A stretch of DNA of 64,000 nt from Glutamicibacter arilaitensis Re117 (GTDB lineage Bacteria; Actinomycetota; Actinomycetes; Actinomycetales; Micrococcaceae), in assembly GCF_000197735.1 (NCBI RefSeq), contig NC_014550.1, positions 930,001 through 994,000 of the forward strand. The letters run 5' to 3'. Positions 34,789 through 43,721 of the stretch are shown here, piece after piece. The notes below the pieces were generated by a model. The model was not told the origin of the DNA, searched no databases, and saw only the letters and a list, made by a program, of their open reading frames with translations. The position numbers and the translations under genes are program-made. Position 1 is the first letter of the stretch, and each line of letters begins with the position of its first letter.

Positions 34789-36107
34789 TGAACCGAAGAG
34801 CAAAGCGTTCTACACGGAGCACCAAGCTGAACCGCAGGGCCGAAAAATCGCTGACCATGGCCGGTGAGGTACTGGAGGTACTGCGCGAGTACTTGCGCCC
34901 GGCCATGTCCCGCGCCAAGGAATTCAATTCCCGCTCCCTCGCCCCGATTACCTCGGTTCTATCTCCGCTGGGCTTCGTGCTGCTGGGTACCGCGGTTCTC
35001 TTGTGGATCCTCGGCGCCAGTTTCGGCTGGCAGGAAGCCCTGCTTGGCGCCTTCATGGCCAGCTTGCTGCTGGTGGCCTCGGTCGGATTCATCCTGGGCC
35101 GCAGTGAATTCAGCGTGGAGCTGGACCTGCACCGCACGCGTGTGGCTGTGGGGGACCGGGCCGTTGGCGCGTTGCAGGTGCAGAACAAGGCCTCGCGCAG
35201 TTCGGCTCCAGCCATGATGGAACTTCCGGTAGGCCACGGTGCCGCCCAATTCCGGATTCCTCGCTTGGATTCCCAAGAAATCCACGAAGACTTGTTCACC
35301 ATCCCAACCCAGCGCCGGCAGGTACTGGACGTGGGACCGGTGCGTTCGGTGCGCCAGGATCCCTTCGCGATTCTGCGCCGCCAAGTGAAATGGACCGACA
35401 GCTACGAGCTGTTCATCCACCCGCGCACCACTGCCTTGGCAGGTTCCTCGGCCGGATTCATCCGGGACCTCGAAGGGATGCCCACCTCGGACCTGTCCAA
35501 CTCAGATGTTTCCTTCCACGCCCTGCGTGAATACCAGTCAGGCGATGACCGCCGGCATATCCACTGGAAGTCTTCGGCGCGAACCGGTGAACTGATGGTC
35601 CGCCAATTCGAAGAGACCCGGCGCTCGCACCTGGCCCTGAGCTTGAGCACCAACCTGGAAGAGTACAGCCAGCAGCACGCCGAAGAGGATTTCGAGCTTG
35701 CCGTCTCAGTTGCCGCGTCCATCGGCCAACAGGCCGTGGCCGAACAGCGCAAGCTGGCCATCCTCACCCAGCAAGGTCCGGTACGTACCGAAAGCGGCCG
35801 GATGATGATGGACGGGCTGACCCGCATAGAAGCAGCTGCCAGCCTGCGCGAAAACCTGGTTGATGTAGTGCGCCACACCGCGGACACTGTCCCCGGAGCT
35901 TCGGTGATTTTCTTCCTGACCGGCACCGGAACCAGCGCGAAAGCGCTGCGCGAAGCGTGGATGCACGTGCCATCCGGTGTGCGCGCGATTGCCATTCGGT
36001 GCGAGAGCGGCACTGAGCCGACCCGTTCGAGCATTGGCGAACTGACGGTGCTGAGCCTGGGCAAGCTCGATGAGCTTGGCCTGATGCTGCGAAAGGCCGT
36101 GGCATGA
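34788..36107 (+). CDS. DUF58 domain protein (MoxR partner)
   Basis: 439 residues. A basic N-terminus is followed by two adjacent transmembrane helices (about 57-105), then a cytoplasmic region with the DUF58 core: SDVSFHALREYQSGDDRRHI then HWKSSARTGELMVRQFEE (residues 240-280). The distal part has the VWA-like fold typical of the family. It overlaps moxR by 1 nt and the transglutaminase-fold gene by 4 nt (ATGA), so the three are co-translated, as in other MoxR-DUF58-TgpA sets. Confidence 0.92.
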   Translation: MNRRAKRSTRSTKLNRRAEKSLTMAGEVLEVLREYLRPAMSRAKEFNSRSLAPITSVLSPLGFVLLGTAVLLWILGASFGWQEALLGAFMASLLLVASVGFILGRSEFSVELDLHRTRVAVGDRAVGALQVQNKASRSSAPAMMELPVGHGAAQFRIPRLDSQEIHEDLFTIPTQRRQVLDVGPVRSVRQDPFAILRRQVKWTDSYELFIHPRTTALAGSSAGFIRDLEGMPTSDLSNSDVSFHALREYQSGDDRRHIHWKSSARTGELMVRQFEETRRSHLALSLSTNLEEYSQQHAEEDFELAVSVAASIGQQAVAEQRKLAILTQQGPVRTESGRMMMDGLTRIEAAASLRENLVDVVRHTADTVPGASVIFFLTGTGTSAKALREAWMHVPSGVRAIAIRCESGTEPTRSSIGELTVLSLGKLDELGLMLRKAVA

Positions 36108-38089
36108 AACAGGCTATGCCTTTATGGCGATTCGGCGTTGACGCGGCCTGCCTGGGGTTGGCCTTGGTCCTGGGAGCGCTGGGACTTTGGGAAGCCTATG
36201 GCGCGAGCCTGAACTTCACCCTGGCTGCCGTCGGCGGCATCGTCGCTGGGCTGGCATTGGCCTGGGCCAACGTGTACTTCAAATGGGGTACCTGGCGGAC
36301 TTTGGGCATCTTCGCCCTGATTTACCTGGTGCTTGGTACGCCGTTGGCGACACCACGCGAAGCGGCCCTCGGCATCCTGCCTACCGGCCAATCGCTGCGG
36401 ACCTTGCTGACTGGCCTGATCTTCAGCTGGAAAGACATGCTGACCGTGGCACCACCGGTAGGTTCATACGGTGGCGTGCTGATTGTGGCTTTCCTGTCAG
36501 CCCTGCTGACTGCGCTGCTGGCAGGCTTGGCCGCATGGCATCTGCGCTCGCCGTATTGGACGCTGTTGCCGCTACTGGCAATGTTCGTTCTGGGCATCGT
36601 CTTTGGCACCCGTGATGTGCCGATGCCTATCGCCCGCGGTGTTGCCCTGATTTCCGTATTGGTCGGCTGGTTGGCCTGGCGCCGGTTCATGTCCACGCGC
36701 ATAACTGGCGACTTCAGCTCGTTGAACCATGAGCAGCTTGGTTCCCAGGGCAGCCAGCAACTGTTGCTGCGCCGTGTCGTTGCCGGCGCCTTGGTGCTCA
36801 CCGGTGCCGGCGTGGTGACCGCGGCAGCCACTCCGCTGCTGGCTCCGGAGACCCCGCGCCAGGTTTTGCGTGATGCACTGGAACCACCGGTGGATCTCTA
36901 TGATTATCCAAGCCCGCTGACACGTTTCCGCATGTATGTGAAAACGATGGCTGATGACACCTTGCTGACCGTCAAGGGGCTGCCGAAGGATGAACGCATC
37001 CGCTTGGCCGCTTTGGATTCCTATAACGGCATGGTCATCAACGTGGATCCAGCTGCCGGTGGCAGTTTCGCCCCGGTGGGCGATGCCAGCGACATTCGTT
37101 CAGCTGACACCGGTCAGGACCGCACCTCTGCGGAACTTGAAATCTCAATCCAAGACTATGACGGCGTGTGGGTTCCGTCCGGCGGCAAGCTCATGGGCCT
37201 TGAACTGACCGGGGGCCGGGAAGATGAACTGGCCCGCTCCCTGTTCTACAGCGATACCTCCGAAAGCGCCTTGAGCTCGATTGGATTGGGCAAGGGAGAT
37301 GCCTACACGGCCAAGGTTCTTTTCCCTCAAAAGCCAAGCGATGAACAGCTCGCCGATCTTGATTTCGAGCAGTTCCGCATGCCTCAACTAGCCAATGTGC
37401 CAGCCATCGCGGGAGCGAAAGCCGCTGAATTCACCGGTTCGGCACGTGGAGATCTGCAGCGGGTGCGAAGCATTGAGTCCATGCTTTCGGGCACCGGGTA
37501 CTTCTCGAATGGCGCCGAAGGCCAAGTCCCTTCACTTTCCGGGCATGGCGCAGGACGAATCACCAGTTTGCTCGATGCAGAGCAGATGATTGGCGATGAC
37601 GAGCAGTATGCGGTGGCGATGGCCTTGATGGCTCGTGAACAGGGAATTCCTGCCCGTGTAGTCATGGGCTTCTATCCAGAGAAGTACGCTCCGCAGGAAA
37701 CCGTTGAGATCAAGGGCTCGGATGTCCATGCCTGGGTGGAGATCGCTTTTGAAGATATCGGCTGGGTTGCTTTCAACCCGACTCCGGATGAAGACGAGCA
37801 GCCCACCCCGCCAGAGCAGGAGCCCAAGGCTGTACCTCAGCCGCAGGTGCTGCAACCGCCTCCGCCGGGGCAGGAAGAGGCTGATTTGCCTCCGCAGACT
37901 GCACCGGAACCGCAGGAAGTAGAAGAGGAACCGCAGACCTTCTGGGAACGCTGGGGACAGGTCATTATCATCGCCTGCATTTCGCTGGGCTCGGTGCTGC
38001 TGTTGCTCTCGCCGTTGCTGTTGGTTGCCTTGCTGAAGCTTCGCCCCGCAAGAAACGTGCCAAGAACGGAACCAATGGTGAGCGCATGA
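36104..38089 (+). CDS. Membrane transglutaminase-fold protein lacking the catalytic cysteine
   Basis: 661 residues: five to six N-terminal helices (10-215), an external domain with a transglutaminase-like core (about 480-565), a Pro/Glu-rich stretch and a final helix (about 620-645). In active TgpA/transglutaminase proteins the core begins with Cys-Glu, then has DAHAW and DPT. Here the cysteine position is Asp499 (DDEQYAVAMALMA), the histidine is kept (His542, SDVHAWVE) and the third residue is Asn558 (WVAFNPTPD). The enzyme is therefore probably inactive and may serve as a binding or scaffold domain. GIPARVVMGFYP confirms the alignment. Overlaps its neighbours by 4 nt on both sides. Confidence 0.88.
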   Translation: MKQAMPLWRFGVDAACLGLALVLGALGLWEAYGASLNFTLAAVGGIVAGLALAWANVYFKWGTWRTLGIFALIYLVLGTPLATPREAALGILPTGQSLRTLLTGLIFSWKDMLTVAPPVGSYGGVLIVAFLSALLTALLAGLAAWHLRSPYWTLLPLLAMFVLGIVFGTRDVPMPIARGVALISVLVGWLAWRRFMSTRITGDFSSLNHEQLGSQGSQQLLLRRVVAGALVLTGAGVVTAAATPLLAPETPRQVLRDALEPPVDLYDYPSPLTRFRMYVKTMADDTLLTVKGLPKDERIRLAALDSYNGMVINVDPAAGGSFAPVGDASDIRSADTGQDRTSAELEISIQDYDGVWVPSGGKLMGLELTGGREDELARSLFYSDTSESALSSIGLGKGDAYTAKVLFPQKPSDEQLADLDFEQFRMPQLANVPAIAGAKAAEFTGSARGDLQRVRSIESMLSGTGYFSNGAEGQVPSLSGHGAGRITSLLDAEQMIGDDEQYAVAMALMAREQGIPARVVMGFYPEKYAPQETVEIKGSDVHAWVEIAFEDIGWVAFNPTPDEDEQPTPPEQEPKAVPQPQVLQPPPPGQEEADLPPQTAPEPQEVEEEPQTFWERWGQVIIIACISLGSVLLLLSPLLLVALLKLRPARNVPRTEPMVSA

Positions 38090-38457
38090 GCGGTGGCTGG
38101 CAGGAAATGCTCAGCCATGCCACTGATCACCGCATCGCGACCCTGAACGGTGCGACCCGCAGGGAAAATGCTAGCGTGCTAGCTGATGGTTTCCCTGCGC
38201 TGGCACTGCCGGTACAGTCCTTGGCACAGCGTGCAGATGCTGCGAACTTCTCAAATGAGGAACCAACGGACGAGCAAGTGAAGAAGTATTGGGAAGATGT
38301 CATCGCGCATACCCAGAACATGCAAGAACCGCTAGGATTCTTCGGCAAGATGCGCGTGAAGTATTCACCACGCTCACTGATTCATGAACTAGCAGCTAAA
38401 ACCGCCACGACGGCACGAACATTGCAACGGAAAAACAGGAGTAAGCCATGGCAGTAA
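38086..38457 (+). CDS. Small protein of unknown function in the PFNA-type operon
   Basis: A 123-residue soluble protein; no family recognised. The ATG overlaps the preceding stop (ATGA) and the 3' end overlaps the RDD-FHA gene by 10 nt, so it is co-translated and probably real. It is moderately charged with a basic C-terminus (SLIHELAAKTATTARTLQRK) and a central acidic helix (EEPTDEQVKKYWEDVIAHTQ), without cysteines or membrane segments. It may be an adaptor between membrane and FHA components; this is only positional inference. Confidence 0.65.
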   Translation: MSGGWQEMLSHATDHRIATLNGATRRENASVLADGFPALALPVQSLAQRADAANFSNEEPTDEQVKKYWEDVIAHTQNMQEPLGFFGKMRVKYSPRSLIHELAAKTATTARTLQRKNRSKPWQ

Positions 38458-39542
38458 AAATGGACCTGGTAGATGCCCGCACTACGCAGCGACTGGTCTC
38501 GTGGCTCATTGATTTCCTGCCGGTGCTGATCCTCTCGGTGATCTTCTTGCCGATGATCGCATCCGAAATGATGAAGTCGTTGAGCACCGACCAGGTCGTG
38601 GGCGAGGTGGCCGGAACCTATTTCCTGTATGGAGCACTGACCTTGGCGTACACGATTTTCTTGTGGTGGTGGGAAGCTACGGCGGGCAAGACCTTGGGCA
38701 ATGCGCTGCTTGGGCTGCGCACCACCACCGTTGCAGGTGAGCGGCCGGGCTGGGGCAAGACTATTATTCGCCGCTTGCTGATTGCAGTTGCAGGAATTGT
38801 GCCAATCCTCGGATCGGTATTGGTAGTGATTTCGAATCATTTCGATGAGAACGGCAAGAAGCAAGGCTGGCACGATAAAGCTGCCGGGACTTTGGTGCTG
38901 GATATCAAGGCGGGCAGAGATCCTCTGACTACCGGTGGTAGCGCAGGACCAGCGTCTTTCGCTCCTGAACAGCAATATGCCCCGGGCCGTCGCTTTGTTG
39001 GTGAGCCTGAAGAGCAAAGCCAGTCTTCAAGTGTCATTGATTCGGTGCCTGGAGCGGCGCGCACCAATGCTCCTCAGGTGCAGAAGGTCGCCAGGCCTCG
39101 TCCGGTTGCGAAACCGAAGCCGAAGGCGAAGATCGTGGTGGTTTCCCCGTCCAAAGCTGATGCGGACCCGGATGCAGATCTAGGCCATACCCAGATTCGT
39201 TCTGAGGCACCTGAGGCACTGCATTTGCTCTTTGACGATAGCCAGTGCCTTGAAGTCTCGAACAGCATCTTGCTGGGACGCAATCCGTCTTACGCAGATG
39301 GGGATATCGGAGTTCATTTGGTTGCGGTGGATGATCCGGAACGAACCGTGTCCAAAACGCATCTGCTGATCCAGCCAGGCGTTGACAGCGTCTGGGTTAC
39401 CGACCGGGATTCAGGCAATGGATCCAGCATTGTCGATAAGGACGGAAATGTCCGTGAACTGGTACCGGGCAAGCCGGAACAGGCGATGGCTGGCCATGTG
39501 GTCTATTTCGGTGACCGCTACTTCCAGGTGGAGCGACCGTGA
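38448..39542 (+). CDS. RDD membrane domain fused to an FHA domain
   Basis: 364 residues. The RDD domain at the N-terminus (DARTTQRLVSWLIDFLPVL) has three helices to about residue 135 and the family's WHDKAAGTLV near residue 142. A flexible Pro/Lys/Asp linker (170-245) leads to a C-terminal FHA domain: LLGRNPS, ERTVSKTHLLI and DRDSGNGSSI provide the Arg, Ser/His and Asn of the phosphothreonine pocket. This ties phosphopeptide binding to the membrane and points to phosphorylation by the kinase three genes downstream. Confidence 0.88.
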   Translation: MAVKMDLVDARTTQRLVSWLIDFLPVLILSVIFLPMIASEMMKSLSTDQVVGEVAGTYFLYGALTLAYTIFLWWWEATAGKTLGNALLGLRTTTVAGERPGWGKTIIRRLLIAVAGIVPILGSVLVVISNHFDENGKKQGWHDKAAGTLVLDIKAGRDPLTTGGSAGPASFAPEQQYAPGRRFVGEPEEQSQSSSVIDSVPGAARTNAPQVQKVARPRPVAKPKPKAKIVVVSPSKADADPDADLGHTQIRSEAPEALHLLFDDSQCLEVSNSILLGRNPSYADGDIGVHLVAVDDPERTVSKTHLLIQPGVDSVWVTDRDSGNGSSIVDKDGNVRELVPGKPEQAMAGHVVYFGDRYFQVERP

Positions 39543-40366
39543 CTGATCTTTCTCCCGGGGTTAGCCTCGGATTTATCCACGGACAGGCAACTGACCGTGG
39601 ACTGCGCCGAACCTTGAATGAAGACAGCCTGCTGGCCTCCGAACGCTTGCTGGCTATCGCAGACGGCATGGGCGGTCATGAGGCTGGCGATATCGCGAGC
39701 GCACTTTGCCTGAAGATCCTGGGCGACGGTTTTCAACAGGCAGGCGCCCATCTCGATCCGCAGAGCCTGGACACCCTGTTGATCGAAGCCGACCGCAACA
39801 TTGTGGAAGCAGGGTCCGGCCGAGCTGGTACCACGCTCACCGGAGCACTGCTGATCGATGCCAGCAGCATTGAGGACGAGCCAGTAGAACAACCGCAGCT
39901 GCTGGTGTTCAACGTGGGGGATTCGCGCACTTATCTATGGGCCCAAGGCATACTTCAGCAAGTCAGTGTCGACCATTCCGAAGTGCAGGAATTGATGGAT
40001 ATCGGCCAGCTGGATGCCGCGCAGGCAGCTACCCATCCGCGCCGCCACGTGATCACCCGCGCATTGGGGATCAACGCTGATAACCGTCCCGATTATTGGA
40101 TGGTGCCCTTGAGCGGGTGCGAACGAATCCTGGTCTGTTCAGATGGGTTGAGCAGTGAAATTGGGGATAGCGCGATCCAGGAAGTCCTCGCGCATTTTCC
40201 TGATCCGCAACAAGCCGCCGAAGAACTTGTCCAAGCTGCACTGGACTCCGGGGGACGCGATAACATCAGCGTCATTGTCGCTGATGTGCAATATGGGCAT
40301 CCCGATGACGTTGGCATCACCGTCCCACGCATAACGACCACGAGTCACCAAGAGGAGAAATCATGA
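39539..40366 (+). CDS. PP2C-family protein serine/threonine phosphatase
   Basis: A 275-residue Mn/Mg-dependent phosphatase. RTLNEDSLLASERLLAIADG then MGGHEAGDIAS carries the Asp residues of the metal centre, LLVFNVGDSRTYLW and the late LVCSDGLSSEI and GGRDNISVIVAD complete the set. No membrane segment, unlike mycobacterial PstP. The start is GTG 39539 overlapping the previous stop. It is the likely counterpart of the kinase in this operon (PrpC position in PFNA). Confidence 0.93.
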   Translation: MTDLSPGVSLGFIHGQATDRGLRRTLNEDSLLASERLLAIADGMGGHEAGDIASALCLKILGDGFQQAGAHLDPQSLDTLLIEADRNIVEAGSGRAGTTLTGALLIDASSIEDEPVEQPQLLVFNVGDSRTYLWAQGILQQVSVDHSEVQELMDIGQLDAAQAATHPRRHVITRALGINADNRPDYWMVPLSGCERILVCSDGLSSEIGDSAIQEVLAHFPDPQQAAEELVQAALDSGGRDNISVIVADVQYGHPDDVGITVPRITTTSHQEEKS

Positions 40367-42156
40367 ACAGCCTGCGTTACCTTCCCGGAGACTGGTACGC
40401 CTTGGTCAATGACGAACATATCGTCTTGCTGCCGGCAAACACCAGTGCCGAACAAATCAACGGGCTGTGGACCAAGCTTGCGGGAACTACGACGGTCGAA
40501 GCCCTGCTTTCGGAGCTGCTATCGATGTATCAGATGAACATCGCCGCACTGCCAAATTTCGCACTAGTATCTCGTGACAGCGCCCCGCATTTGGTGCTCC
40601 GTGGTGCCCTAGAATTTGCCGCCCAGAGTGCCGCAGGGGTTGAAGAAATCAGCGGTGCGGGTGTCACAACTTGGACAGAACGAAAACTCGGTGAGGCGAC
40701 GTCGTGGACTTTGCGCACTGGTTCGGCGAATCTTGAAGTCGCCTTTGCGCTGCCAATTGGTTCCGGAATCGTGCGAGTCTCCAGCTTGAGTTGGGGCACC
40801 GCAAATGGCTCCAAGGCAGGGGGCCCTGCCGATGCTGCAAGCACCGAATCCGGCGCCGAACCGCAGAAACCAACGGTTGCTACGCCAAAGACGGCTGAAC
40901 CTGATAAACCGGCGGCTGCTCCTGCTATCGCCAAGACTGCTGAACCTGCGAAGGCTCCTGCGCCGGCTGCTAAACCGGCTGCTGTTGCTCCTGCGCCGAC
41001 TGCTAAACCGGCTGCTGTTGCTCCTGCTGCTAAGCCAGCTGAGCCCGCGAAGGCTCCTGCGCCGGCTGCTAAACCGGCTGCTGTTGCTCCTGCTGCTAAG
41101 CCAGCTGAGCCCGCGAAGGCTCCTGCGCCGGCTGCTAAACCGGCTGCTGTTGCTCCTGCCGCTAAGCCGGCTGCTGCTCCCGCACCGGCTGCTAAACCGG
41201 CTGCTGCTCCTGCCGCTAAGCCTGTTGTTGCCCCGGCAACAACTGCAGCCAAGCCTGCCGAAGCTCCTAAAGCACCAGCACCGGCAACGGCGCCAGAGAA
41301 GAAGGCAGAAGCTCCAAAGAGTGCATCTGATGTACTGGCTAGGGCTGCTAAGGCTGCAGAGGCTGCTAACGCCCCGAGCTATAACGAAGATTCCGAAATA
41401 ACCCAGGATCCACGGCAATATGAGCAGGAAGCCTATTCAGAAGAATTCTCACTGGCCGGGCAATTGCTCGGCGCCAGAGGTGCAGCAGAAACTGAATACG
41501 CCACCAACGACGGCGATGATCTGGAAACGATTATCAAGCCACGTCCGGCAGCTGTCGCTGCAGCGTATCCGGTTGAATCAGCAGATGACGAGCACACCAT
41601 CATCCGTGGCTCCAGCGTCCCCAAAACGGACACCTCTTCAAGCCTGGATGCCAAGGACGGAACCGAGAATTCGGTATCCCTGAATGAATTTATATTGGCT
41701 CGTTCTTGCTCCAAGCAACACCCCAACCCTCCAACTTCCTCGACCTGCCGCGAGTGCGGCGAGCGACTATCCGGTCAGGCTCAGCAGGTTCGCAAACCGT
41801 CCATGGGCCGCATGATTGTCAGCGACCACGGTGGCGCCCGCGAATTTGCCCATGAACTGAACCGATCGGTGATCCTTGGACGCCAGCCCAACGCTGCAGC
41901 ACTTAAATCCGATAAGGAACCGCGCTTGCTGCAGGTCGAGAGCCCTAGCGGTGACATTTCCCGTTCGCACCTGTGCGTGCGTGTGGAGGGCTGGCATGTG
42001 CAGCTGGTTGACCTTGGCGCGACCAACAGCACGGTGCTGCTGCGTGAAGGACAGCGGCCACGCCGCTTGTCCCGACACCAGGAGATCATGCTGATCAACG
42101 GGGATGTGGCTGATTTGGGTGATGGCGTGAGCATACGCTTTGAGGACCTGCCGTGA
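40363..42156 (+). CDS. FHA protein with zinc ribbon and Ala/Pro/Lys repeat region
   Basis: 597 residues. An N-terminal domain of about 150 residues (LRYLPGDWYALVNDEHIVLL) has no clear family. Residues 185-330 are a low-complexity Pro/Ala/Lys region with the unit AAKPAEPAKAPAPAAKP. Then comes a zinc ribbon (ARSCSKQHPNPPTSSTC then RECGERLSG, about residues 446-470) and a C-terminal FHA domain: VILGRQPN, SGDISRSHLCVRV and LGATNSTVL. The Ala/Pro region may act as a spacer. It overlaps the phosphatase and kinase genes by 4 nt each. Confidence 0.88.
   Translation: MNSLRYLPGDWYALVNDEHIVLLPANTSAEQINGLWTKLAGTTTVEALLSELLSMYQMNIAALPNFALVSRDSAPHLVLRGALEFAAQSAAGVEEISGAGVTTWTERKLGEATSWTLRTGSANLEVAFALPIGSGIVRVSSLSWGTANGSKAGGPADAASTESGAEPQKPTVATPKTAEPDKPAAAPAIAKTAEPAKAPAPAAKPAAVAPAPTAKPAAVAPAAKPAEPAKAPAPAAKPAAVAPAAKPAEPAKAPAPAAKPAAVAPAAKPAAAPAPAAKPAAAPAAKPVVAPATTAAKPAEAPKAPAPATAPEKKAEAPKSASDVLARAAKAAEAANAPSYNEDSEITQDPRQYEQEAYSEEFSLAGQLLGARGAAETEYATNDGDDLETIIKPRPAAVAAAYPVESADDEHTIIRGSSVPKTDTSSSLDAKDGTENSVSLNEFILARSCSKQHPNPPTSSTCRECGERLSGQAQQVRKPSMGRMIVSDHGGAREFAHELNRSVILGRQPNAAALKSDKEPRLLQVESPSGDISRSHLCVRVEGWHVQLVDLGATNSTVLLREGQRPRRLSRHQEIMLINGDVADLGDGVSIRFEDLP
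41020..41151 (+). repeat. 66-bp tandem repeat in the FHA gene (coding minisatellite)
   Basis: Two exact 66-bp copies (41020-41085 and 41086-41151) within a longer run of diverged copies (about 40950-41220). Each encodes 22 residues in frame. Length variation between strains would change only the linker. Confidence 0.88.
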
Positions 42157-43712
42157 GCAAACGGCGCGCGCCCGCTGAGGCTCCGCAGATTCCGGGATTC
42201 ACCTACGTCAAGCCACTAGGCACTGGCGGATTTTCCGATGTCTATTTATACGAACAGCACCGCCCTAACCGGCAAGTAGCGGTCAAGGTGCTGTTGGCAG
42301 ATGTCAGTGAAGAAGAAGCTCGCCAACAATTCGAGACTGAAGCTAACTTGATGGCTCAGCTGTCCACGCATCCGTATATTGTCACGATCTACCAAGCGGA
42401 GATCACGCAAGACGGGCGGTCCTATTTGGCCATGGAATATTGTTCCAGGCCGTCCTTGGATGCCCGCTACCGTCGGGGTGTGCTGAGCATTGACGAAACG
42501 CTGTCCTTGGCGATCCAGCTGTGCTCTGCGGTGCATACAGCGCACCTTGCCGGCATTGTGCATCGGGATATCAAGCCGGCAAACGTGCTGACCACCGACT
42601 ACAACAGACCGGCACTGACCGACTTCGGAATCTCCGGAACTATCGGTTCACATACCGCCGGTCTCTCGGTGCCGTGGTCCGCTCCGGAGGCATTCGGCGA
42701 CGGCATGGCTCCCGGAGTGCGCATGGATGTTTACTCCCTAGGTGCCACGATCTATACGGTTTTGGCCGGTCACTCGCCCTTCGTACGCCCAGGACAGGAC
42801 AATTCGCAGGCCGTGCTCATCGAGCGCATTTGCAATACACCGTTGAAACCACTGGAACGGCTGGACGTTCCCGACTCGCTGAATCAAGCACTGGCCGCAT
42901 CGATGGCGAAGAACCCGGCTTCGCGCTTCGGCTCAGCAGCCGAGCTGGCCCGGTCCTTGCAGCGGATCCAGATCGAGTTGGGCTTCTCGGTCACGCCCTT
43001 CGAAATACTCGAAGAACCCAGCGAATCCGCCGATGAACAGAATGGTGAAACCACCCGGGTGCGCAGCGTGACCTCGATCAGCGATGCGCAGCGCCCATTA
43101 TCTGGTGGCCCGCTGATTTCCTTCGTCCCCGGACAACGTCCGCAGCAGGAACAACCGCCACTGCCGGCACCGCAGCAGCAAGTACGTGAACGATTCCAAT
43201 CGGCATCCGTAAAGGAAAATGAATCCCGAGATGATTCAGCTTCGCCAGCCGAAGCGCCGGCAACACCCAATACACGGCAGAGCTTGCCGAAGATTTTCAT
43301 CGCTGTGGGCGCTGTACTGGTTCTCTTGATTGGAGGCGCCGCCATTGCCAACCAATACCTGCTTGAGCCAGAGTCCACACAGCGTTCAGGCCCACCCATC
43401 ACCGCAACGAACGAGCCTAAGGATGCCATAGTAGGCGGAACTGTGCCTATGGTGGATAACTTTGCATTCTCCACGGTGGGGGAGACGGTAACTTTCCGTT
43501 GGTCCAACCCGGAACCGAACCAGGGCGACCACTACCGGTGGGCACATATCACAGCCACAGAAACCGGAAAATTCGAGCAGACCACGTCTCCAAGTGCTAC
43601 CACCAGCATTGGTGAAGGCGGCCAAACCTGTATTGAGGTCAAACTTGTTCGAGATGATGGACGCATCTCGGATGGGGCACGGTTCTGCACCCCTGCAGGT
43701 TCAGGAAAGTAG
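42153..43712 (+). CDS. Transmembrane serine/threonine protein kinase
   Basis: 519 residues. The kinase domain (about 15-280) has the glycine loop LGTGGFSDVY, Lys45 (VAVKVL), the catalytic HRDIKPANV (Asp139) and DFG (Asp157); it is an RD-type, PknB-like bacterial kinase. A linker leads to one helix (about 381-402, IFIAVGAVLVLLIGGAAIA) and a 115-residue outer domain with an FN3-like strand pattern (FSTVGETVTFRWSNPEP) and two cysteines. The outer domain could sense the FN3 protein or a ligand. Start GTG 42153 overlaps the preceding stop. It corresponds to Pkb2 of the PFNA cluster. Confidence 0.93.
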   Translation: MSKRRAPAEAPQIPGFTYVKPLGTGGFSDVYLYEQHRPNRQVAVKVLLADVSEEEARQQFETEANLMAQLSTHPYIVTIYQAEITQDGRSYLAMEYCSRPSLDARYRRGVLSIDETLSLAIQLCSAVHTAHLAGIVHRDIKPANVLTTDYNRPALTDFGISGTIGSHTAGLSVPWSAPEAFGDGMAPGVRMDVYSLGATIYTVLAGHSPFVRPGQDNSQAVLIERICNTPLKPLERLDVPDSLNQALAASMAKNPASRFGSAAELARSLQRIQIELGFSVTPFEILEEPSESADEQNGETTRVRSVTSISDAQRPLSGGPLISFVPGQRPQQEQPPLPAPQQQVRERFQSASVKENESRDDSASPAEAPATPNTRQSLPKIFIAVGAVLVLLIGGAAIANQYLLEPESTQRSGPPITATNEPKDAIVGGTVPMVDNFAFSTVGETVTFRWSNPEPNQGDHYRWAHITATETGKFEQTTSPSATTSIGEGGQTCIEVKLVRDDGRISDGARFCTPAGSGK

Positions 43713-43721
43713 GGACGGAAA

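Noticed and set aside
40950..41220. Repeats in the FHA gene as CRISPR or IS
   Set aside because: In-frame coding minisatellite without spacers or terminal repeats.
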